Positions 1 to 6,407 of a stretch of 13,616 nt of DNA are shown piece by piece. The stretch covers positions 1-13,616 of the forward strand of contig JAFQOY010000041.1 in assembly GCA_017412025.1 (NCBI GenBank), read 5' to 3'. Each line of letters opens with the position of its first letter. Position 1 is the stretch's first letter. Made by a program: the position numbers and the translations under genes. The DNA comes from Clostridia bacterium. Its GTDB lineage: Bacteria; Bacillota_A; Clostridia; Christensenellales; Aristaeellaceae. The notes beneath the pieces are model-generated. The model saw nothing but the letters and a program-made list of their open reading frames with translations, was not told where the DNA came from and made no database searches.

Positions 1-1497
1 CACGCGCTGCTTCTGCCCGCCGGAGAGCATGATGCCCCGCTCGCCCACGACGGTCTCATAGCCGTCGGGCATGCGCATGATGTCCTCATGGATCTCGGCC
101 AGCTTCGCCGCCTCGATGATCTCCTCCATCGTCGCGTCCGGTCTGCCGTAGCGGATATTGTCCACAATCGTGCCCGCGAAGAGGAAAACGTCCTGCTGCA
201 CGATGCCAATGTTTCTGCGCAGATCCGCCAGCTTCACATCCCGGATATCCTGCCCGTCGATGGTGATGCTGCCCCTGGTCGCCTCATAAAAGCGCGGAAT
301 CAGCTGGCAGAGCGTCGTCTTTCCGCCGCCGCTGGGGCCGACCAGCGCCAGCATCTCGCCCGGATTGATGTGCAGGCTGACGTTTTCAAGCACCGCTTCC
401 TTCTTTTCGTCATAGGTGAAGGTCACGTCCTTGAATTCAATCTCGCCCCGCACGTTTTCAAGCGCTTGGGCGGCCGGGCTGTCGGTGATGTCCGGCTGCT
501 CATGCATGATCGCGCGGAAGCGCTGGAAGCCCGCCATGCCCTGCGTAAACTGCTCCGTGAACTGCGTCAGCTTGCGGATCGGGCTCTGCACGCTGGCCAC
601 ATACATGTTGAACGTCACCAGCGTCGCAATATCCATCTGTTCCTTCATGATCAGATAGCTTCCGGCGATAATCACCGACAGGCTCATCAGGTTCATCATC
701 AGTTCCGTGCCGGAGTGGAAATCCGCCATCACCTTGTAATAGCCGCTCTTGGCGGATACATATCTGCCCGTGCAGTCGGTAAACTTTTCAATCTCCTTCT
801 GCTCATTGCCAAAGGCCTTGGCTACGCGGATACCGGAAATCGAGCTTTCGATCTCCGCGTTGATGCCGGCCGTGCGCTGCTTCACCGCACGGGAGACGGA
901 CATCATCCGGCTCCTGCGCGCCGCCACGAACAGAACGATCAGCGGCACGGAGATCATCAGCACCAGCGCCAGCTTCACCTGAATGCGCCAGAGCACGATA
1001 AACGCGCCGGTGAGCGTCAGGAAGGAGATGAACAGATCCTCCGGGCCGTGGTGCGCAAGCTCCGTGATCTCAAACAGGTCGTTCGTCACGCGGGACATGA
1101 GCAGGCCCGTTCTGTTTTTATCGTAGAAGCTGAAGCCCAGCTTCTGCATGTGCGCAAAGATGGCCGAGCGCATATCCGCCTCGATGTGCACGCCCATCAC
1201 ATGGCCCAGATATGTGACCACCCACTGCGCCGCCGTGCGGACAAGAAAGAGCGCGAGCATCATCGCCGCCATGAGCGCAAACGTGCGCATCATCCGGTTG
1301 GGAATATAATCATAGAGCACCCAGCGCGTAAAGACCGGAAAGAAGATATCCACCAGAGAGATGACGGACGCGCAGGCCATATCCAGCAGGAACATGCGCA
1401 TATGCGGTTTATAAAAGGAAGCAAATTCGCGGATCGCGCCCTTTTTCGGCGCCGCCTTTTCCTCAAACGCCGGTATCTTGCTGCCTTGCTGACTCAT
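1..1497 (-). CDS. ABC exporter, fused permease and ATPase (3' end outside window)
   Basis: This is a half-size ABC exporter of the MsbA/MdlB/BmrA kind: membrane domain first, ATPase second, working as a dimer in the cytoplasmic membrane to expel lipids, drugs or peptides. The 499 visible residues show a hydrophobic domain (about 30-310) with several membrane helices. The ATPase domain (from about 335) has Walker A GPSGGGKT (387-394), Q-loop QQDVFLF and the signature LSGGQ (491-495). The frame is open to the left edge, so Walker B, D-loop and H-loop lie outside; about 80 more residues are expected. Two ATGs stand in tandem (1500 and 1497). The GGAGG is only 2 nt from the first and 5 nt from the second, so 1497 was chosen. 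The gene starts 13 nt after the MATE stop, as the last visible gene of the operon. Substrate cannot be told. A partner half-transporter could follow outside the window. Confidence 0.95.
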   Translation of the reverse strand, partial: MSQQGSKIPAFEEKAAPKKGAIREFASFYKPHMRMFLLDMACASVISLVDIFFPVFTRWVLYDYIPNRMMRTFALMAAMMLALFLVRTAAQWVVTYLGHVMGVHIEADMRSAIFAHMQKLGFSFYDKNRTGLLMSRVTNDLFEITELAHHGPEDLFISFLTLTGAFIVLWRIQVKLALVLMISVPLIVLFVAARRSRMMSVSRAVKQRTAGINAEIESSISGIRVAKAFGNEQKEIEKFTDCTGRYVSAKSGYYKVMADFHSGTELMMNLMSLSVIIAGSYLIMKEQMDIATLVTFNMYVASVQSPIRKLTQFTEQFTQGMAGFQRFRAIMHEQPDITDSPAAQALENVRGEIEFKDVTFTYDEKKEAVLENVSLHINPGEMLALVGPSGGGKTTLCQLIPRFYEATRGSITIDGQDIRDVKLADLRRNIGIVQQDVFLFAGTIVDNIRYGRPDATMEEIIEAAKLAEIHEDIMRMPDGYETVVGERGIMLSGGQKQRV

Positions 1498-1510
1498 CAT
1501 TTCCTCCTTC

Positions 1511-2857
1511 TTATACCACAGGTTTGATCCACTTGCCGGACAGGTAGTGCGTACCATAGAGGAACACCTTGAGGATGTCCTCCAGCACATACATGATCAG
1601 GTATGTGACCGGCAGGCTCCAATGGAGCACAAGACCGGAAAGCGCTGTGAGCGGAATACCCAGCAGATACGCCGCCGCAAAATCGACATACAGCGCGTAC
1701 TTCGTATCGCCGCCGGCGCGGAAAATGCCGACGACAAGCATGTAGGGAATATTCCGCAGCCACATCACGCTGGCGTATATCGCCAGAATCACCGCCGCAT
1801 CCGCGCCGACGGATTCCGACACGCCAAAAAGCGCGATGATGGGGCCGCGCAGCAGCAGCACAACGACGCCGATAACGACCGAGAGTACTTCGACAAAGAC
1901 CAGATGCGCCTTCGCGCAGTATTTCGCCCTGTCGATCTCCCCGCGCCCGATCAGGCTGCCGATCATCGCCGCACAGGATGCGCCCATGCCGAAGATCGCC
2001 ACGCACATCAGATCCTCAATCGACCTTACCACCGTGACGGCGGCATACGCCTCCGTGCTCATGTGGCCGAAAATCGCACTGTAAACGAGAATGCCCAGCG
2101 ACCAGGTCGTTTCATTGAACAGCGTCGGCGCGGCAATGCGCAGATAGTCCTTCACAAAGCCGCCGCGGATATCGAGCATATCCGAAACCGAAGCGCAAAG
2201 CAGCGTCCTTTGGCGCAGGCCGATAAAGTAGATCACCACCGTGTTGAGCACAGCGGAGAGCGCCGTCGCAATCGCTGCGCCCTCCACGCCCAGCGCCGGG
2301 AAGCCGCACAGGCCGAAAATCAGCAGCGCGTTGAGCACCACATTCGCCGCGACGGAGCACGCCGCGCCGATGAAAGGGATCGTCGGCTTCTGCGTACTCT
2401 GCAGCAGCATAGAGCCTGAACGGGAAATCGCCTGGAACGGATAGCACAGCGCGATGATGCGCAGGTAGGACGCGCCGTAGCGGATGGCCTCCGGATCGGA
2501 GGTGAACATGGACACGATGGCCTGCGGCGCAATCACGCCCGCCAGCATAAAGACGGCGGACGCCAGAAGCGTCAGAATGGTCATCAGGCCGTATGTGCGA
2601 TGAATGCCCTTTGTGTTGCCCGCGCCGAAGTACTGCGCGATGAACACGCCCGCGCCGCTGGCACAGCCGAAAAACACGATGGACAGAAACCACGACCACT
2701 TGCCCGCCATGCCCACGGCGGCCAGCTGCGTATCGCCCAGCCTGCCGATCATCAGCGTATCCACCAGCGTGAAGGAGGAAAACAGCAGATTCTGCAGCGT
2801 CACCGGGATGGCGAGGGACAGCATCGTGCGAAGAAAGCCCGGATATGATTTAGACAT
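1511..2857 (-). CDS. MATE family efflux transporter
   Basis: This is a 448-residue polytopic membrane protein of the multidrug and toxic compound extrusion (MATE) superfamily, normally a Na+ or H+ antiporter that exports small organic, often cationic, molecules. The length and about 12 hydrophobic segments fit the family. The N-terminal stretch LAIPVTLQNLLFSSFTLVDT followed by MIGRLGD is a typical MATE opening. Two similar halves are visible, the second beginning near residue 240 with RIAAPTLFNETTW. The start ATG has AGGAG 5 nt upstream. It begins 15 nt after the stop of the dead M14 paralogue and ends 13 nt before the ABC exporter, so the three are probably one transcript. The context suggests export of a substrate or product of the M14 proteins, but a generic drug exporter cannot be excluded. 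Confidence 0.93.
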   Translation of the reverse strand: MSKSYPGFLRTMLSLAIPVTLQNLLFSSFTLVDTLMIGRLGDTQLAAVGMAGKWSWFLSIVFFGCASGAGVFIAQYFGAGNTKGIHRTYGLMTILTLLASAVFMLAGVIAPQAIVSMFTSDPEAIRYGASYLRIIALCYPFQAISRSGSMLLQSTQKPTIPFIGAACSVAANVVLNALLIFGLCGFPALGVEGAAIATALSAVLNTVVIYFIGLRQRTLLCASVSDMLDIRGGFVKDYLRIAAPTLFNETTWSLGILVYSAIFGHMSTEAYAAVTVVRSIEDLMCVAIFGMGASCAAMIGSLIGRGEIDRAKYCAKAHLVFVEVLSVVIGVVVLLLRGPIIALFGVSESVGADAAVILAIYASVMWLRNIPYMLVVGIFRAGGDTKYALYVDFAAAYLLGIPLTALSGLVLHWSLPVTYLIMYVLEDILKVFLYGTHYLSGKWIKPVV

Positions 2858-2872
2858 AGATACTCCTGAATC

Positions 2873-3799
2873 TTACTTGGACAGCACCTGGAAGACCGGA
2901 GAATTCTCCGTGACAAACGGGCCGTTCTGGATGAAGAAGAGCATGCCCGTCGCCGGGGTCTTGAGCACTTCCTTCACCGAGCCGTCCAGCGGATTGACGA
3001 TAAACGCCAGCTGCTCGCCGCGGCGCACATGCGCGCCGGCATGCTTCACGCGGCGCAGAAGGCCCGCCGATTTGGCCGAGACGGTGATCAGATCATCGTT
3101 GGTGATGACCGTGGATGCGCCGCCGGGCGTCTGCTCGCTGCGGATGACGCCGCGGCTGTTGAGGAAGCGGATGATGGCGCGCAGCGTCTGATCCGCCGCC
3201 GCCTCGTCAATCTCCTGCGTCTTGCCGGCATAGAGAGAATACGCCTTCGTCCCCTCCTGCTGCCAGCAGTAGTTGAGCGTCGTCTGATCGGAAATGCGCG
3301 GCGCGCGCACGTAGACATAGGGCAGGCCGAATTCGCAGCCCAGCTCCGGGTTCTGCCTTCCGGTCTCCATCATGCGCACATGCGGCACAAACGAGCCCGG
3401 CTGATAGAAGCTGGTCAGCTGCACGCCATATTTGTACAGGCGCAGCTTTTCAAAGAGCGCATTGGCGATCTGCTCCGTCGTGCCGCCTTCGGCGTCGCCG
3501 GGGAAGCGCCTGTTGATGTCCATGTTTTCCGGCGCCCACAGACGCGTGCCGGCGTTCATGGAAAAACCGATCGCCGTGGGCACAACCAGAACGCTCTTGC
3601 CCGGCGTCATGCCGCCGTCGCGCTCCACCTCGCGCAGGAAGGCCACCAGGCGCGCGCAGACATAGAGCTGCTGCACCTCGTCGCCGCGCAGCGCACCCAG
3701 CACAGCGCAGCTTTTCTCTCCCTTTCCGAATCGGTATCCCATGATGTTCATATCCTCGCGGAAATACGACGGCACGGTGAAAATCACATCTTTTTTCAT
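2873..3799 (-). CDS. M14 aspartoacylase-like paralogue lacking zinc ligands, probable pseudoenzyme
   Basis: This 308-residue protein has the fold features of the succinylglutamate desuccinylase/aspartoacylase family and aligns along its length with the next gene upstream. The substrate-binding stretch NMDINRRFPGD (92-102) is conserved, but the catalytic residues are not. Where the active paralogue has GIHGDE, this one has ALRGDE, so the zinc His is Arg38 (Glu41 is kept). Where the paralogue has DLHSS, this one has QLTSF, so the second zinc His is Thr129. Where the paralogue has ANEC, this one has AGKT, so the catalytic Glu is Lys193. The C-terminal part (about 230-308) resembles a small beta-rich, lipoyl-like domain shared with the paralogue. 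Inference: a non-catalytic partner, sensor or binding protein. The ATG at 3799 has AAAGGA 6-7 nt upstream; the GTG at 3817 was rejected because that ribosome site would lie inside the gene. It begins 2 nt after the upstream stop. Confidence 0.88.
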   Translation of the reverse strand: MKKDVIFTVPSYFREDMNIMGYRFGKGEKSCAVLGALRGDEVQQLYVCARLVAFLREVERDGGMTPGKSVLVVPTAIGFSMNAGTRLWAPENMDINRRFPGDAEGGTTEQIANALFEKLRLYKYGVQLTSFYQPGSFVPHVRMMETGRQNPELGCEFGLPYVYVRAPRISDQTTLNYCWQQEGTKAYSLYAGKTQEIDEAAADQTLRAIIRFLNSRGVIRSEQTPGGASTVITNDDLITVSAKSAGLLRRVKHAGAHVRRGEQLAFIVNPLDGSVKEVLKTPATGMLFFIQNGPFVTENSPVFQVLSK

Positions 3800-3801
3800 G
3801 G

Positions 3802-4758
3802 TCATTCCTTTCTGCACATGCGCGCAATCAGCGTGCCGGGATACACGGCGGAGTAGCTGCGCTGGCTGAATACCAGACCCGACGCAGGCGCAAGCACCTC
3901 TTCAAGCGTCTCACCCAGAAGCGCGTCGATGATCACGCCCAGCTTTTCCCCGCGCTCAATCCATTCGCCAAGGCGGTATTCCGGTACGTACATGCCCGGT
4001 CTGCTGCAGGTCACGCGGCACATATCCTGCTGCGTGCGCACGCAGGGCGCCGGTTTCTCAGGCATCGGCGCCGCCTCGCCCGTCCAGATGCCCATCTCCT
4101 TCATCTTGCAGAAGATGCCGTCAATCACCTTCTGCGCGTCCTCGCGCTGCGGATAGCGGCTGCACTCGTTGGCGACCAGGATCATTGCCGGCGTGCCTGC
4201 GGCGCTCAGCGCGCTGGTCAGCTGCGCGTCGTATGCGCGCTTTTCCGGATATACCCAGATGACCTGAGGGCAGAGCGCATGCGCTTTTTCAAGCAGCTGC
4301 TGCGCATCGCGCGCATTCATACGCACCTCGTACAGCTCGCTCTTGTTCAGCGCGCTGGAGTGCAGGTCCAGCACCAGATCCGCGCCCTCCATATCCCTGA
4401 CGATATGGTGGCACATCGCCTCCATCGGCGTGCCGTCCGCCGCGCCCGGGAAAGCGCGGTTCATATCCAGCCTTGTGCCGGCAGGCACCATCCGCTCCGC
4501 AATATCCAGGCCAAGCGGGTTGAGCATCGGATACAGATCCACCGTGCCTGCAAGGCACTGCGGATGTTCCATGATGCGCCTGGCAATGCCGAACATGATG
4601 AGCTGCCCCATCATCTCATCGCCATGAATACCGCTTGCGATGCACAGACGCCCCTTTGCATTTTCCTGTGCCTGATAGCGGCAGCGGCTGACCGTCCAGT
4701 TTTCGCCAATCGGCATGGCGATGGAATACACCTGACTGATCTCCCTGCGGATCTCCAA
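3802..4758 (-). CDS. M14-family succinylglutamate desuccinylase/aspartoacylase homologue
   Basis: This is a zinc-dependent deacylase of the AstE/AspA branch of peptidase family M14; members remove an acyl group from N-acyl amino acids or related small molecules in the cytoplasm. With the TTG start it has 318 residues. Visible: the zinc motif GIHGDE (His45, Glu48), the substrate-binding NPLGLD (80-85) and LDMNRAFPG (97-105), the second zinc His in DLHSS (His133), and a likely catalytic Glu198 in ANEC. A beta-rich C-terminal domain (about 245-318) follows. The TTG at 4758 has GAGAGGG 7 nt upstream. The longer frame from the TTG at 4881 would start at or just upstream of the predicted transcription start and has no homology in its added 41 residues. 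It is the first gene of the operon, so its substrate should define the operon, but that substrate cannot be read from the sequence. Confidence 0.9.
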   Translation of the reverse strand: MEIRREISQVYSIAMPIGENWTVSRCRYQAQENAKGRLCIASGIHGDEMMGQLIMFGIARRIMEHPQCLAGTVDLYPMLNPLGLDIAERMVPAGTRLDMNRAFPGAADGTPMEAMCHHIVRDMEGADLVLDLHSSALNKSELYEVRMNARDAQQLLEKAHALCPQVIWVYPEKRAYDAQLTSALSAAGTPAMILVANECSRYPQREDAQKVIDGIFCKMKEMGIWTGEAAPMPEKPAPCVRTQQDMCRVTCSRPGMYVPEYRLGEWIERGEKLGVIIDALLGETLEEVLAPASGLVFSQRSYSAVYPGTLIARMCRKE

Positions 4759-4847
4759 CGCGTTTCCCTCTCTTTCTGTCCGTCGGAAAGATGCAGATTG
4801 TTTGCCTCTTCCCTTCAAAAGCGACGCAAATTCACCCCATAACAAAA

Positions 4848-4865
4848 GGAAGATGCAACTCTTCC
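4848..4865 (-). promoter_or_regulatory. Small hairpin in the operon leader, possible attenuator
   Basis: Read on the minus strand, GGAAGA and TCTTCC form a 6-bp stem with a 6-nt loop, followed directly by TTTTGTT. It lies in the predicted 120-nt leader between the promoter and the first operon gene. The stem is short and only moderately GC-rich, so a weak attenuator or pause site is the most that can be said. Confidence 0.3.
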
Positions 4866-4886
4866 CCCTGTTTTCATACAAATCCT

Positions 4887-4914
4887 ATCATAAATCGGTT
4901 TGATTTGCAAGCAA
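4887..4914 (-). promoter_or_regulatory. Candidate promoter of the M14/MATE/ABC operon
   Basis: On the minus strand, TTGCTT (4914-4909) and TATGAT (4892-4887) are separated by 16 nt. The -10 matches the consensus at five of six positions; the -35 keeps only TTG. Transcription would begin near 4880, leaving a leader of about 120 nt before the TTG start at 4758. Confidence 0.45.
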
Positions 4915-4933
4915 AAGCGAATTATGTTATACT
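4905..4933 (+). promoter_or_regulatory. Candidate promoter of the GT4 glycosyltransferase
   Basis: TTGCAA (4905-4910) and TATACT (4928-4933) are separated by 17 nt, and TGT precedes the -10, giving an extended -10. Transcription would begin near 4940. The -35 overlaps the -35 of the divergent operon promoter by two bases, so the two polymerases should exclude each other. Confidence 0.65.
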
Positions 4934-5000
4934 AAAATTGTCAAAATGGACATATGAACAGCCTGTGTGCTGCCATGCCTGAACCAGAAAGGGATTTGCC

Positions 5001-6170
5001 ATGAAGATCGGTCTGTTCTCCGATACGTTCTATCCGGAAATCAACGGCGTCGCCACGTCCTGCCTCGTGCTGCAGCGCGAGCTGAGCAAGCGCGGGCATG
5101 AGGTGCACGTCTTCGCGCCCAAATGCAAGGGCTGGGAGGATCACCGCAGCGAATTCTTCCATTATGTCAATTCCGCGCCGTTTGTCGCGCTCAAGGACCG
5201 CAACATGGCGTTTCCCGGTCCGCTGAAAACCTGGGAGGCCACCAAGCTCGATTTTGACGTCGTGCACACCAACAGCGAATTTGTGATGGGCTACTTCGGC
5301 AGGCTCGTCGCCATGAGCAACGGCAGCGCCCGCGTGCACACCTATCACACCATCTGGGAGGACTACACCTACTATCTCACCCACGGCCTGGCAGACGAGG
5401 CGGCGCGCAAGGTCGCGCGCAAGTACTCCTCCTGGTGGTGCAATCACTTTGACCGCATCATCGCGCCGACGGGTAAAACCGCCGGTCTGCTCTACGACTA
5501 CGGCGTGCATACCATGACGGATATCATCCCCAGCGGCATGGATATCGCGCGCTTTGATCCCTCCCGGCACAGCAAAGAGGAGAGGCAGCTGGTTCGCGAG
5601 GAATGCGGCGTACGCGCCGGCGAACGCGTGCTGCTCAACATCGGGCGCATCGCCAGGGAAAAGAACATCGAGCAGATCATGCGCGTGTTTCCGCGCCTGC
5701 TTGAGGTGTATCCCGACGTACGCTTTGTGATTGTGGGCGAAGGGCCGCAGCGCGAGATGCTTGCCCAGATGGCGCAGGAGCTGGGCGTTTCAGATCATGT
5801 GACGCTGACCGGCCCCAAGCCCTGGGAGAAGATCGACCGCTATTACGCGATGGGCGACGTATTCGTCAGCGCCTCGCGATCTGAAACCCAGGGGCTGACT
5901 TATGTGGAAGCCATGGCCTCCGGCCTCTGCGTATGCGCGGTGTACGACACATGCCTTGACGGCGTGATCACCGACGGCGTATCCGGCATACTGACCGATG
6001 ACACCGACGAATCGCTGCTGCAGGGACTCGTCCGCGCCTTTTCGAACGAGGGAACCCGGATTGCCCGCAGCGCCAGCCGCTATGCCAGACCCTTCAGTAC
6101 GGAGACCTTCGCCGAGCGCGTAGAGGAATGCTACGAGCTGGCCATCATCGCCGCGCAGAACAGGGAATAA
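5001..6170 (+). CDS. GT4 family glycosyltransferase, diacylglycerol glucosyltransferase-like
   Basis: This 389-residue GT-B protein of family GT4 transfers a sugar from a nucleotide-sugar donor with retention of configuration. The N-terminal acceptor domain opens with FSDTFYPEINGVATS. It carries HTYHTIWEDYTYY, a motif I associate with alpha-glucosyl-diacylglycerol synthases that make membrane glycolipids and lipoteichoic acid anchors. The C-terminal donor domain has NIGRIAREKN, VGEGP and the EX7E motif in SETQGLTYVEA (Glu295 and Glu303). No membrane-spanning segment is evident; such enzymes bind the membrane surface. AAAGGGA lies about 7 nt before the ATG. The gene has its own promoter and terminator, so it is a single-gene unit. 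The exact acceptor is inferred; another GT4 activity, including glucan synthesis with the neighbouring GT5 enzyme, remains possible. Confidence 0.9.
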   Translation: MKIGLFSDTFYPEINGVATSCLVLQRELSKRGHEVHVFAPKCKGWEDHRSEFFHYVNSAPFVALKDRNMAFPGPLKTWEATKLDFDVVHTNSEFVMGYFGRLVAMSNGSARVHTYHTIWEDYTYYLTHGLADEAARKVARKYSSWWCNHFDRIIAPTGKTAGLLYDYGVHTMTDIIPSGMDIARFDPSRHSKEERQLVREECGVRAGERVLLNIGRIAREKNIEQIMRVFPRLLEVYPDVRFVIVGEGPQREMLAQMAQELGVSDHVTLTGPKPWEKIDRYYAMGDVFVSASRSETQGLTYVEAMASGLCVCAVYDTCLDGVITDGVSGILTDDTDESLLQGLVRAFSNEGTRIARSASRYARPFSTETFAERVEECYELAIIAAQNRE

Positions 6171-6176
6171 TCTTCC

Positions 6177-6204
6177 GCTCCGCATCACATGCGGAGCTTT
6201 TTTT
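6177..6204 (+). terminator. Rho-independent terminator of the GT4 gene
   Basis: GCTCCGCAT and ATGCGGAGC form a perfect 9-bp stem with a CAC loop, followed by seven T. It begins 6 nt after the stop codon. Confidence 0.93.
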
Positions 6205-6219
6205 CTTCATATCCGATGC

Positions 6220-6258
6220 AAATAAATGCTTTCTGCACGATTTGCAGGTTTATTTTTT
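6220..6258 (+). terminator. Possible second, weaker terminator hairpin
   Basis: AAATAAA (6220-6226) can pair with TTTATTT (6249-6255), enclosing CTGCA/TGCAG (6233-6237 and 6243-6247), with the T run continuing to 6258. The stem is interrupted and AT-rich, so it may only be a backup behind the main terminator. Confidence 0.3.
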
Positions 6259-6268
6259 ATGGAAATCG

Positions 6269-6297
6269 TTGACATTTTCCACCGTTATCTATACAAT
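6269..6297 (+). promoter_or_regulatory. Strong sigma-A-type promoter of the GT5 synthase
   Basis: TTGACA (6269-6274) matches the consensus exactly and is 17 nt from TACAAT (6292-6297). Transcription would begin near 6304, giving a leader of about 100 nt before the ATG at 6408. Confidence 0.85.
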
Positions 6298-6305
6298 ATT
6301 GTCAT

Positions 6306-6400
6306 GAACTTCTCAAACTGAAGTTCTCTTTATCACGCCCAAACCCCAGGCAGGAGCATGGACGCCCGCTCCTGATCATCATACCCAGCACGAAAGGAGC
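6306..6400 (+). promoter_or_regulatory. Structured 5' leader with competing pairings around the ribosome site
   Basis: The leader holds a hairpin GAACTTC/GAAGTTC (6306-6312 with 6320-6326, 7-nt loop). A second hairpin is CAGGAGC/GCTCCTG (6351-6357 with 6368-6374, 10-nt loop). The ribosome binding site repeats the same AGGAGC (6395-6400), so GCTCCT (6368-6373) can pair either with the upstream copy, leaving the ribosome site free, or with the ribosome site itself. This is the layout of a translational switch, but no ligand-binding core of a known riboswitch class was recognised. Confidence 0.4.
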
Positions 6401-6407
6401 CTTTCCC

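Noticed and set aside
88..1527. Long plus-strand open frame opposite the ABC exporter
   Set aside because: It has low-complexity His/Arg/Ala-rich composition typical of GC-rich antisense reading, no ribosome site, and the minus strand carries clear ABC motifs.
2873..3799. Decaying pseudogene instead of a functional protein
   Set aside because: The frame is intact at full family length, has a proper ribosome site, and keeps conserved binding residues, so a non-catalytic function is more likely than decay.
4759..4881. 41-residue N-terminal extension of the active M14 protein
   Set aside because: It would start at a TTG at or just upstream of the predicted transcription start, with poor ribosome site spacing and no family resemblance.
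6306..6400. Known riboswitch class in the glycogen synthase leader
   Set aside because: The leader is about 100 nt and no conserved core of a class I know could be recognised; only simple hairpins and competing pairings are visible.
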